A stretch of DNA of 55,516 nucleotides from an uncultured Actinomycetes bacterium (GTDB lineage: Bacteria > Actinomycetota > Acidimicrobiia > Acidimicrobiales > Ilumatobacteraceae). The translations under genes and the position numbers were made by a program. The notes under the pieces are model-generated. The model had not been told where the DNA came from, did no database searches, and worked only from the letters and a program-made list of their open reading frames with translations. Shown here piece after piece: positions 9,140 to 16,723 of this stretch (position 1 is the stretch's first letter; the number at the start of each line of letters is the position of its first letter). The DNA lies in assembly GCA_903872155.1 (NCBI GenBank), contig CAIQJP010000030.1, positions 1 through 55,516 of the forward strand, written 5' to 3'.

Positions 9140-9979
9140 CTACTGCCGATGAGTCAAGTTAGAGTCGTGCCAATTTCGTATGGCTCGTGACGTGATCCAG
9201 CCAATAAGTACAAACATTGCGATTCCGAATAGTGAAGCAGTAATTGTGCCAGCGAACATTTCGGGACGTTGAATTGCTTGTTGCTGCCGTGTGCGGATGT
9301 AGTAGCCGATGCCCTTTTCGCCTTTGGCGAAGAAGAAATCGGCAACGACCGAACCAATCACGGCACTTCCCGACGCGATTCGTATGCCAGTCATCAGCGA
9401 AGGCAACGCACTTGGGACCTCAAGTTTGACTAAACGGGTCCATCGACTTGACTGATTCAGCGTGAATAGATCATGCAAGGCCCGATCGGTCGATTGAAGT
9501 CCGAAAAGCATGTTCGTTATGACGGGAAAAATCGCCACTAAAACAGTGACAACGAGTCGCACGCCCAGTTCTTCACCAAAGAGCTCGGTCAGTAGCGGAG
9601 TGATGGCCAAAATGGGAACTGTTTGCAAGATGACTGCGTAGGGGAAGAGTGATTTTTCAATTCCCTTCGAAAGATTCATGAGCACGGCCACCACGACTCC
9701 TAGTGCGACTGCAATGAACAGTCCAAGCAGAGTCACCTTGACCGTGGGCCATAGATATCCGAGGATCGGACGCAAACCATTGACCTTGTTATTGAGAGGC
9801 AAAAATCCGTCGGTAACAATTTCGTGAGGATAGGGGAGTGCGTTGCGCCGCTGGACCGGATTGTCGTAATGGAATTTGGCGTAGGTGTACCAAATCGAAA
9901 GAAAAACGATGAATGTGATGAGCGGTAACACGACGGTTGAGACACGTCGTTTCAGTGCAATACGCGTGAAAGGTTTCAT
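9140..9979 (-). CDS. ABC importer permease (SsuC/ThiX type)
   Basis: A 279-residue BPD_transp_1 permease with about six helices. A long extracytoplasmic segment follows the first helix (AKFHYDNPVQRRNALPYPHEIV). The ATPase-contact loop lies in the LFTLNQSSRWTRLVKLEVPSALPSLMTGIRIA region, the diagnostic EAA stretch of the nitrate/sulfonate/taurine family. It overlaps the ATPase gene by 4 bp, and the binding-protein gene lies 35 nt downstream, so the three form one transporter. Confidence 0.9.
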   Translation of the reverse strand: MKPFTRIALKRRVSTVVLPLITFIVFLSIWYTYAKFHYDNPVQRRNALPYPHEIVTDGFLPLNNKVNGLRPILGYLWPTVKVTLLGLFIAVALGVVVAVLMNLSKGIEKSLFPYAVILQTVPILAITPLLTELFGEELGVRLVVTVLVAIFPVITNMLFGLQSTDRALHDLFTLNQSSRWTRLVKLEVPSALPSLMTGIRIASGSAVIGSVVADFFFAKGEKGIGYYIRTRQQQAIQRPEMFAGTITASLFGIAMFVLIGWITSRAIRNWHDSNLTHRQ

Positions 9980-10707
9980 GCGTGAGCCAGCTTCAAGTTA
10001 TGGCTAATGCGACCACACAATTCTGCAAATTCGGCACTGTAACGAATGTGGGGCTCGCGTGGATACGCGAAATCAACTTTGTGCTCGGCGACAAATTGAC
10101 CTGGTTGTGACGACATCACAATGACGCGAGTTGATAAGAAGACGGCTTCTTGAATGCTGTGAGTAATAAAGAGACCAGCGAATTTCTCTTGCGAAAAGAT
10201 GTTGAGCAACTCGTCATTCAAGTGTTCTCGAGTCATCTCATCAAGTGCACCGAATGGCTCATCAAACAAAAATACTTGCGGTTGAGAAACTAAGGATCGT
10301 GCCAAAGAGCAACGCATTTTCATTCCACCTGATAATTGATGGGGAAACTTCGTGACGTGATCGTTCAGTTTGACAAGGCCGATTGCTTTCTGGGCGGATT
10401 CTCGGCGTAATTCTTTTGGGATGCCCTGCAGTTCGGCGTTGAGTTCGACATTTTTTTGAACATTTCGCCATGGCAATAAAACCGAATCTTGGAAGACATA
10501 GCCAATGTTTTTGCTATCAACGTTGCAACTTCCCGAAGTCGGTTGTTGCAAGCCTGAGATGATTCTGAGCAATGTGCTTTTGCCGCAACCCGAAGGACCA
10601 ACAATGGTGACGAACTCGCCGCGTTCAATGGAAAGGTCAACATCGTCGATGGCTCGTGTGCCATCGGGGAAAGTCATCGAGATATTGCGCAGACTCAACG
10701 CTGTCAT
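9976..10707 (-). CDS. ABC importer ATPase (SsuB/ThiZ/TauB type)
   Basis: A 243-residue ABC ATPase with Walker A GPSGCGKS, Q-loop GYVFQDS, signature LSGGMKMR and Walker B VFLFDEP. I place the start at the ATG at 10707 rather than the GTG at 10719, because it makes a 4-bp ATGA overlap with the upstream phosphodiesterase stop. SGGMKMR replaces the common SGGMRQR. This ATPase powers the permease encoded immediately downstream. Confidence 0.9.
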   Translation of the reverse strand: MTALSLRNISMTFPDGTRAIDDVDLSIERGEFVTIVGPSGCGKSTLLRIISGLQQPTSGSCNVDSKNIGYVFQDSVLLPWRNVQKNVELNAELQGIPKELRRESAQKAIGLVKLNDHVTKFPHQLSGGMKMRCSLARSLVSQPQVFLFDEPFGALDEMTREHLNDELLNIFSQEKFAGLFITHSIQEAVFLSTRVIVMSSQPGQFVAEHKVDFAYPREPHIRYSAEFAELCGRISHNLKLAHA

Positions 10708-11474
10708 GTTTGATTCCACAAGTTGTTTACTTCAAGAACTCGCTTGAGAGTGATGGATTGATCGGTCATTAAACCATCAACTCCGAGATCGATGAGACGC
10801 TGCATGTCGTGTGCGTCGTCAATCGTCCACACATGAATGGGTTTTCCAGATGAATGGGCGCTTCGAACTGTTCGTGATGTCACGACCGGAATCGGTCCTT
10901 GGCGCGTAGGAACTTGGAAACAAGATGGTTCGCTCGCAACGTTGCCACCAATCCAGCGGACTACTTCAATGGGGCTAGCACTCGTACACACTTGGTTGCC
11001 GAGAGCAGCACGAAACTGCGAGATCCGTTTATGGCTAAATGAACCAATGCACACTCTGGGCAGAGCATTGGAATTTTTCAGAGCATCAATCAATGGTCCG
11101 ACAGTCGGGTCGCTTTTTGAATCAATGTTGAGAAAAGCATCGGGGAATTCTTCAAGAAGTTCTGCCAACAACGGGATGGGTTCTTTTCCATCAACTCGTG
11201 CCCGCGAAACTTCTTGCCAAGTCATTTCATTGATGCGACCTTTGGTTTGGCAGGTACGAAATAGATCGTTGTCGTGGAATGCCACTAGATGGCCATCACG
11301 TGTGAGTTGAACATCGGTTTCTAGGTACCGGTAGCCGAGTTCGACGGCATGACGAAATGCCGGAATGGTGTTTTCCGGGAGCTGATCGGTGCCGCCACGA
11401 TGAGCAAAGGCAATGAACTGGCCATTGGCATGAGGTGCCAAATACGGATGCTCGTGGGAAGGTCGCGCGGTCAC
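10704..11474 (-). CDS. Glycerophosphodiester phosphodiesterase (GDPD family)
   Basis: A 256-residue GDPD-fold enzyme. The diagnostic start AFAHRGG (residues 22-28) is followed by PENT, the metal-binding LETDVQLTRDGHLVAFHDNDL block and a C-terminal VHVWTIDDAHDMQRLIDLGVDGLMTD. These enzymes release sn-glycerol 3-phosphate from glycerophosphodiesters using a divalent metal. I see no signal peptide, so it is probably cytoplasmic. It is translationally coupled to an ABC importer, which suggests the imported molecule and the diester may be linked. The GTG start follows a GATACT box by 6 nt. A second GDPD lies at 36023-36736. Confidence 0.88.
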   Translation of the reverse strand: MTARPSHEHPYLAPHANGQFIAFAHRGGTDQLPENTIPAFRHAVELGYRYLETDVQLTRDGHLVAFHDNDLFRTCQTKGRINEMTWQEVSRARVDGKEPIPLLAELLEEFPDAFLNIDSKSDPTVGPLIDALKNSNALPRVCIGSFSHKRISQFRAALGNQVCTSASPIEVVRWIGGNVASEPSCFQVPTRQGPIPVVTSRTVRSAHSSGKPIHVWTIDDAHDMQRLIDLGVDGLMTDQSITLKRVLEVNNLWNQT

Positions 11475-11555
11475 TACTTCAGTATCCCGTATTTCTGATC
11501 AAGTCATCGGACGATTTTGCTAAATCGTAGAAATTCGCCCTGTGATACTGAACAC

Positions 11556-13106
11556 TTAAATAGTGCGTCCAGCATCCTTCCAATATTCGTCCTTCAGAAG
11601 GCGCTTGTACAACTTGCCGGTGGGATGGCGTGGTAGTTCAACACGGAAGTCGATTGAACGTGGACACTTCACGTCGGCGAGTTGTGACTTGCAGTAGGCG
11701 ATGAGTTCTTTTTCGAGAGCCTTGGCCTCGTCAGCATTGGCTGGCATCGTGACGGGTTGGACAACAGCCTTGACCTCTTCGCCGAAATCATCATTGGGGA
11801 CACCAAAGACGGCGACGTCAACGATTTTCGGATGAGTCACTAAGGCATTTTCTGCCTCTTGCGGATAAATGTTCACTCCGCCCGAAATGATCATGTAAGC
11901 CTTGCGATCAGTGAGATACAAGAAACTGTCAGCATCGAGGTACCCAACGTCGCCCAAAGTGCTCCAACCTTTGGGGTGGCGTGAACTCTTCGTCTTTTCA
12001 GCGTCGTTATGGTACTCAAAAGTTCCGCCCCCTTCGAAGAAAATGGTTCCACTTTCATACGCGGGAACTTCTTCGCCATCATCACCACAAATATGAATGG
12101 TGCAGCCGATACCCACACCAACAGTTCCTTCGTGAGCCATCCACATATCGCTGTTGCAATAAACAAATCCATTGCCTTCGGTGCCGGCGTAATACTCGTG
12201 AATAATTCGCCCAAACCATTCGATCATTTGCTTCTTGACCGGAATTGGACATGGTGCAGCGGCGTGAATAACAGCTTGCAACGACGAGACGTCGTACTTG
12301 GTGCGAATGTTTTCATCGAGTTTGAGGAGTCGAACAAACATCGTCGGTACCACTTGACTATGGGTGACTTTGTTTTGTTGAACTGCGGCTAAATACTGCT
12401 CGGGATCGAAGTGTTCCATAACGACTGCGGTACATCCCATACTTTGAGCCGCCATCGTGAAACGCAATGGTGCGGCGTGGTACATCGGGGCAGGCGAGAG
12501 ATACACGCTTTCGGATGTGAAGCCAAAAAGCATGGTCAAGGTTGGCGCAACCGTTGTGGGTGTTCCGTCTAGGGGGAGATTGGGGAATTCTTTGGTGACA
12601 CCTTTGGGGAGTCCGGTTGTGCCCGACGAATACAACATGTCGATGCCGGCAATGCGGTTTTCAAGAGGAGCATCGGATTGTTGGGCGACAGCATCTTCGT
12701 AACTTTCATAACCAGGAATCACCCCGTCAAGCATGAGTCGCATGGCAACGTCGGGTGTTCCGTCAATGATCTCGGCTGCTTGGTCGGCTTTGTACTTAGA
12801 AGTAATGAATGCCTTTGCTTCGCAGTCATTCAAAATGTACGTCAGTTCTTTACTTGTGAGTCGAGATGATGCGGCGGTGTACACCAATCCTGCGAATTGG
12901 CAACCCCAAAGAATCTCGAGATAGCGATCATGGTTTTCCATACAAAGCGCAACATGGTCACCGGGCTGAAGCCCCGCAGCGCGGAACAGTTGAGACAGGC
13001 GATTTGCTGCAGCGTTGAGCTGCGCGAAAGTTTGGGTGTAACCCGAGCCAGGTACGACGAGGGCGAGTTTGTCTGGATGTGATGCTGCGTGGACTCCGAG
13101 ATGCAT
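11556..13106 (-). CDS. Acyl-CoA synthetase (AMP-forming, ANL superfamily)
   Basis: A 516-residue adenylate-forming enzyme. P-loop-like motif A3 is YSSGTTGLPKGV, A5 is YAGTEGNG, A7/A8 are STLGDVGYLD and LTDRKAYMIISGGVNIYP, and the catalytic lysine motif A10 is PTGKLYKR close to the C-terminus. It activates a carboxylic acid, probably fatty, to acyl-CoA via acyl-AMP. The ATG at 13106 is preceded at 7 nt by TACTGT, so the mRNA is probably leaderless. It is divergent from the SirB1-like gene. Together with the nearby acyl-CoA dehydrogenase it suggests a fatty-acid or alicyclic acid degradation role. Confidence 0.92.
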   Translation of the reverse strand: MHLGVHAASHPDKLALVVPGSGYTQTFAQLNAAANRLSQLFRAAGLQPGDHVALCMENHDRYLEILWGCQFAGLVYTAASSRLTSKELTYILNDCEAKAFITSKYKADQAAEIIDGTPDVAMRLMLDGVIPGYESYEDAVAQQSDAPLENRIAGIDMLYSSGTTGLPKGVTKEFPNLPLDGTPTTVAPTLTMLFGFTSESVYLSPAPMYHAAPLRFTMAAQSMGCTAVVMEHFDPEQYLAAVQQNKVTHSQVVPTMFVRLLKLDENIRTKYDVSSLQAVIHAAAPCPIPVKKQMIEWFGRIIHEYYAGTEGNGFVYCNSDMWMAHEGTVGVGIGCTIHICGDDGEEVPAYESGTIFFEGGGTFEYHNDAEKTKSSRHPKGWSTLGDVGYLDADSFLYLTDRKAYMIISGGVNIYPQEAENALVTHPKIVDVAVFGVPNDDFGEEVKAVVQPVTMPANADEAKALEKELIAYCKSQLADVKCPRSIDFRVELPRHPTGKLYKRLLKDEYWKDAGRTI

Positions 13107-13113
13107 GAAGAGA

Positions 13114-13119
13114 ACAGTA
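13114..13119 (-). promoter_or_regulatory. -10 element of the acyl-CoA synthetase (TACTGT)
   Basis: TACTGT on the minus strand ends 7 nt before the ATG at 13106, the spacing expected between a -10 box and the first transcribed base. The mRNA would therefore begin at or next to the start codon. Confidence 0.5.
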
Positions 13120-13126
13120 GTGCGAT

Positions 13127-13132
13127 TACCCT
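13127..13132 (+). promoter_or_regulatory. -10 element of the SirB1-like gene (TACCCT)
   Basis: TACCCT ends 7 nt before the ATG at 13140. This supports that start over the earlier in-frame ATGs at 13089 and 13101, which would overlap the divergent acyl-CoA synthetase. Confidence 0.5.
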
Positions 13133-13139
13133 CATCAAG

Positions 13140-13859
13140 ATGGAGTCGTCACGACGGGATGTGGATTGGGCCAAGCGCCGATTTGCTGAGTTAGTGCAAA
13201 GAGGCGGTGACATTCCGCTCGACGAAATGGCCTTTTTGATTTCGTCGACCTTGCTGGGCGCAGATTCGTCAGAAATCGTCGAGCAAATGTCGCGACTTGA
13301 TGAATTGGCAGCGGCTGTTCCCTCACCTACCTTCGCTGGTATCGCGCAATTTCTCTTTTCGGGATCCGATGCATTTATCGGGAATCGCGCCGAGTACTAC
13401 GACCCGGAAAATTCGTTAATACCCCGAGTGCTCGATCGACACGCGGGAATACCTATTTCATTGTCGGTCATCATGATGGAGGTTGGTCGTCGTCTTGGTG
13501 TACCAATCGTTGGCATCGGTATGCCTGGTCATTTTCTGGTCGGATTAGCCCAGGCGAATGGCGATATTCCTGCGACCTTTGCCGACCCTTTTCACGAAGG
13601 TCGGATCTTGGATGCTGAGGGTTGCCAGGAGCTTTTTCACCAGCTCGCGGGGGCGCATCAGTCTTTCCTGACGGGTTTTCTGGCACCAGTGCACCCGATG
13701 GCCATCGTTGAACGCATGTTGAACAATTTGAAAGCGGTGTACCAGTCGCGCTCGGACCACGAACACTTGCGCCACATCATGACCTTGCGGTCGTATTTCC
13801 CGGGACTAGGGAAAAGCGAGCATGACGAACTTTTGCGCCTCATGGCCCCTTTCAATTGA
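13140..13859 (+). CDS. SirB1/transglutaminase-like family protein
   Basis: A 239-residue protein of the SirB1 (Transglut_core2) type. The region NSLIPRVLDRHAGIPISLSVIMMEVGRRLGVPIVGIGMPGHFLVG is the family core, and a tail of helices follows (HLRHIMTLRSYFPGLGKSEHDELLRLM). The role is uncertain in the family; the transglutaminase-like core is not proven to be catalytic. The frame is open back to 13089. I prefer the ATG at 13140 because a TACCCT box precedes it by 7 nt and the start no longer overlaps the divergent gene. Confidence 0.8.
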   Translation: MESSRRDVDWAKRRFAELVQRGGDIPLDEMAFLISSTLLGADSSEIVEQMSRLDELAAAVPSPTFAGIAQFLFSGSDAFIGNRAEYYDPENSLIPRVLDRHAGIPISLSVIMMEVGRRLGVPIVGIGMPGHFLVGLAQANGDIPATFADPFHEGRILDAEGCQELFHQLAGAHQSFLTGFLAPVHPMAIVERMLNNLKAVYQSRSDHEHLRHIMTLRSYFPGLGKSEHDELLRLMAPFN

Positions 13860-13911
13860 GTACCACATTGAATTTTGGTCTGCGACCCGATGCCGACTCT
13901 GTGGGAAATAT

Positions 13912-13941
13912 TCACTAAGTTTCTGAGGAGTACTTTAGTGA
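13912..13941. promoter_or_regulatory. Possible operator upstream of acyl-CoA dehydrogenase
   Basis: Perfect 7-bp inverted arms, TCACTAA at 13912-13918 and TTAGTGA at 13935-13941, flank a 16-bp spacer in the intergenic region before the dehydrogenase gene at 13988. The symmetry and position would suit a TetR- or FadR-like repressor site, but no regulator gene is adjacent and the arms are short. Confidence 0.3.
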
Positions 13942-13987
13942 CTATTTCAATCAAGATGATGTCGATTAATCAACCAAGGGGTTTCCG

Positions 13988-15196
13988 ATGAGCACAGCAA
14001 CAGCAATTTTGACGGCCGACGAGCAGCGAGTCTCCGATTTGGTGACTGAACTCCTGGCAGAGTTCCCGCCAAAATCAACCGATCCGGTCACTTTCCTCGG
14101 TGCACAATTCGACAAGGGTTTGGCGTGGGTGCATTTTGAAGAAGGTTTTGGTGGACTTGGCCTCAATCCAAAATTGCAACGTCTCATTAACGAGCGTATT
14201 TATCCTGAAGGCGCACCGAACCCAGTTGCCCGTAATCCGATTGGTCACGGCATGTGCGGACCGACCGTTGCGGTGTGGGGATCGCCCGAACAAAAGAAGC
14301 GTTATTTGCGACCGCTGTTTACGGGTGAAGAAGTGTGGTGTCAGTTGTTCTCTGAGCCTGGTTCGGGTTCAGACTTCGCCGGCTTGTCGGCTAAGGGTGT
14401 GCGCGATGGCGACGAATGGATTGCTAATGGCCAAAAAGTGTGGACCACGCTTGCGCACTTGTCGCGTTGGGGACTCTTGATTGTTCGTACCGATTCGGAA
14501 GCCGTCAAGCATGCCGGTATGACCGCATTCGTTGTTGACATGCAAGCTCCTGGTGTTGAAGTTCGTCCGCTATATCAGATCACCGGTGAAGCAGAATTCA
14601 ACGAGGTGTATTTCACTGACGTTCGCATCCCTGCAAGTGAAATGTTGGGCAACGTCGGAGACGGTTGGCGCGTTTCGTTGACAACGCTCATGAATGAGCG
14701 CGTTTCGATCGGTGGAGCAATTCCTGGCAAGGGTTCGGGAGCAATCCGTGATGCGATCAAGGTGTGGAATGGTTTGTCGGCCGAGCAACGTGATCCGGCT
14801 ACCCGTGATGAACTGATGAAGCTGTGGGTTCGTGCTGAACTTCTTCGCTTGACGAATATCCGTGCATCACAAAACCGCAAAATGGGCGATCCGGGTCCCG
14901 AAGGTTCAATCGCTAAGTTGGCAATGGCCGAGTTGCACAAGGACATCTATTCGTTTGCGGTATCGATGATGGGGGCCGACGGAATGTTGTTCCCGAGTGG
15001 CTACCAGATGATTCGACCAGAGCACGCAATGGGCTTAGAGAATCCGCAGAAAGCATTCTTGCGCAGTCGCGCGAATTCTATTGAAGGTGGAACAAGCGAA
15101 GTGATGCGCAACATCTTGGGAGAACGAGTACTTGGTCTTCCTGGCGATGTGCGCGTCGATCGCGACATGGCGTGGAGCAAAGTTCCCCGTAACTAA
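13988..15196 (+). CDS. Acyl-CoA dehydrogenase
   Basis: A 402-residue flavoprotein of the acyl-CoA dehydrogenase family. Visible motifs are FSEPGSGSDFAG (substrate/FAD contact), NGQKVWTT in the middle domain, and the C-terminal signature SIEGGTSEVMRNILGERVLGLP. The Glu before the Gly pair in that signature is at the usual catalytic-base position. It oxidises acyl-CoA to 2-enoyl-CoA and passes electrons to ETF. The ATG at 13988 is preceded by AAGGGGTTTCCG, a clear ribosome-binding site. The 128-nt upstream region holds an inverted repeat that may be an operator. Chain-length preference is not evident. Confidence 0.93.
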   Translation: MSTATAILTADEQRVSDLVTELLAEFPPKSTDPVTFLGAQFDKGLAWVHFEEGFGGLGLNPKLQRLINERIYPEGAPNPVARNPIGHGMCGPTVAVWGSPEQKKRYLRPLFTGEEVWCQLFSEPGSGSDFAGLSAKGVRDGDEWIANGQKVWTTLAHLSRWGLLIVRTDSEAVKHAGMTAFVVDMQAPGVEVRPLYQITGEAEFNEVYFTDVRIPASEMLGNVGDGWRVSLTTLMNERVSIGGAIPGKGSGAIRDAIKVWNGLSAEQRDPATRDELMKLWVRAELLRLTNIRASQNRKMGDPGPEGSIAKLAMAELHKDIYSFAVSMMGADGMLFPSGYQMIRPEHAMGLENPQKAFLRSRANSIEGGTSEVMRNILGERVLGLPGDVRVDRDMAWSKVPRN

Positions 15197-15200
15197 GTTG

Positions 15201-15611
15201 TTATCGGCCAGTTTGCAGCATGATGCCAACGAACATTGCTCCAAGCGAAGTCAATAATCCGAGCGCTCCACCGAGTGCCAGGGCCAACTTGGTTTTTCCG
15301 ACCGAATGGATGACTACAAACATTGCGGCCGCCACGGCGAGTAACACATGCACGAACATGGTGACTTGATAGTCAGTGGACATGTCGCCAACTTTGATAT
15401 CGAGAATGTTCCACATGCCGGTGACGACGACAATGGCAAAGGCTGGCCAGGCGACGCGAGCGAAAGCATGAGCTGCAACTTTGAGTGACTCGGGCGCGGC
15501 TTGTCGCAACTTAGGAACTAGGCCACCTAAAACGATTTGCCCTCCGACCCACACAGACGCGGCGAGAACATGCAAAAAGAGGCGGATGGAATCGGCAGTG
15601 GGGGAAAGCAT
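15201..15611 (-). CDS. CopD-like integral membrane protein
   Basis: A 136-residue protein with four predicted membrane helices (LFLHVLAASVWVGGQIVLGGL, FARVAWPAFAIVVVTGMW, VTMFVHVLLAVAAAMFVVIHS, LGGALGLLTSLGAMFVGIML). The first-helix His and WVGG pattern and the later TGMWN motif resemble the CopD copper-resistance domain and related heme-binding four-helix proteins. Whether it transports copper is not shown by sequence. It converges on the dehydrogenase gene, leaving 4 nt. It lies just downstream of ispH on the same strand and is likely co-transcribed with it. Confidence 0.7.
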   Translation of the reverse strand: MLSPTADSIRLFLHVLAASVWVGGQIVLGGLVPKLRQAAPESLKVAAHAFARVAWPAFAIVVVTGMWNILDIKVGDMSTDYQVTMFVHVLLAVAAAMFVVIHSVGKTKLALALGGALGLLTSLGAMFVGIMLQTGR

Positions 15612-15623
15612 GTTTGTAGATTG

Positions 15624-16652
15624 TCACAAACTCGCAAGTACCGCACTAGCCGCTAATGCTCGATCGTCAACTTGAGGGCGATGTGCAAGCGAACCACCCG
15701 ACATCGCCGTGACCGCAGTTTCGATGGCGGTTTGTAAATCACGCAGATTGCGGGGCGGCGGGAAGTATTCGTCTTCTTCGGTGTATCGCACTTCTTCAAC
15801 TCCGTTGATTGGTGCGAGGCGAGCGATGACTGCATCAACGAGTTCTTCTGGAGCCGATGCACCTGCGGTGACTCCGACGATTCCGTGAAGATCTGTTGGT
15901 AATTCGTTTTCAGTGTTAATACGAAAAACTCGTTCGCACCCAGCTTCACGTGCGAGGCGTTCAAGTGCTCGGGTATTTGATGAGTTTGCTGATCCGATCA
16001 CAATGATCGCGTCACATCGTGGAGCCATTGACATCAGGGCTGATTGACGATTGGTCGTTGCGAAACATAGGTCGCTACGACCGGGGGTCCACACTTGTGG
16101 GAATCGTTCTTTCACTCGAACTGCAACTTCGGCCCAATCTCGGTGCGACAAAGTTGTTTGCGCAAGCAGGGCAACGGGTCCGTCGAACTCGGGTAGTGCA
16201 TCAACTTCGACGATTGATTCAACCCGCGAAATTGAATTGGGTGCGACAGCCATAGTTCCGACGGCTTCTTCGTGTCCTTCATGCCCGACGTACACGATGC
16301 GAAAGCCTTTGCCCGATCGGACCTTGACTTCGTGGTGCACCTTGGTCACAAGCGGACAGACTGAGTCAACAACAACCGAACCACGAGCTCGAGCGGCTTC
16401 AACAACTTCGGGGGCCGAACCATGGGCTGACAACATGATGGGACGACCTAAGGGAACTTCATTGATGTCGTCAACAAAAATGACACCGAGCTGTTCAAAG
16501 CGTTCAACGACCAATTTGTTATGAACGATTTCGTGGTAGCAGTACACGGGTGCATCAAAACTTCGCACCATCCACGCCAAAGCTTTGATCGCCATTTCAA
16601 CTCCTGCGCAGAACCCTCGTGGGGCTGCTAGTAGGACGCGATCAACGTTCAT
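15624..16652 (-). CDS. ispH: 4-hydroxy-3-methylbut-2-enyl diphosphate reductase
   Basis: A 342-residue IspH (LytB). It makes IPP and DMAPP in the last step of the MEP isoprenoid pathway, using a [4Fe-4S] cluster. The three cluster cysteines are visible at Cys15 (RGFCAGV), Cys99 (DSVCPLVTKVH) and Cys196 (DLCFATTNRQ). The acid/base Glu lies in the GHEGHEE block near residues 123-129, and the C-terminal TAGASAPEELV motif is present. The length is slightly over the usual 310-320 residues because of a C-terminal extension. The start follows TAGCCT by 7 nt on the minus strand, so it is probably leaderless, and it is divergent from the radical-SAM gene. Confidence 0.96.
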   Translation of the reverse strand: MNVDRVLLAAPRGFCAGVEMAIKALAWMVRSFDAPVYCYHEIVHNKLVVERFEQLGVIFVDDINEVPLGRPIMLSAHGSAPEVVEAARARGSVVVDSVCPLVTKVHHEVKVRSGKGFRIVYVGHEGHEEAVGTMAVAPNSISRVESIVEVDALPEFDGPVALLAQTTLSHRDWAEVAVRVKERFPQVWTPGRSDLCFATTNRQSALMSMAPRCDAIIVIGSANSSNTRALERLAREAGCERVFRINTENELPTDLHGIVGVTAGASAPEELVDAVIARLAPINGVEEVRYTEEDEYFPPPRNLRDLQTAIETAVTAMSGGSLAHRPQVDDRALAASAVLASL

Positions 16653-16659
16653 GTCAGTG

Positions 16660-16665
16660 AGGCTA
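16660..16665 (-). promoter_or_regulatory. -10 element of ispH (TAGCCT)
   Basis: TAGCCT on the minus strand ends 7 nt before the ispH ATG. The divergent gene at 16724 has the identical hexamer at the identical distance (16711-16716), so the 71-nt gap carries a back-to-back promoter pair. Confidence 0.5.
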
Positions 16666-16710
16666 ATGCTCGAACGGACGCATTGAGAGAATGTGCCTAG
16701 AGAGCGCAGG

Positions 16711-16716
16711 TAGCCT
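16711..16716 (+). promoter_or_regulatory. -10 element of the radical-SAM/DUF512 gene (TAGCCT)
   Basis: TAGCCT ends 7 nt before the ATG at 16724, the spacing of a leaderless transcript. Confidence 0.5.
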
Positions 16717-16723
16717 GTGAAAT

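Noticed and set aside
10837-11310. 157-residue open frame on the plus strand
   Set aside because: Antisense to the glycerophosphodiesterase gene, with no motif.
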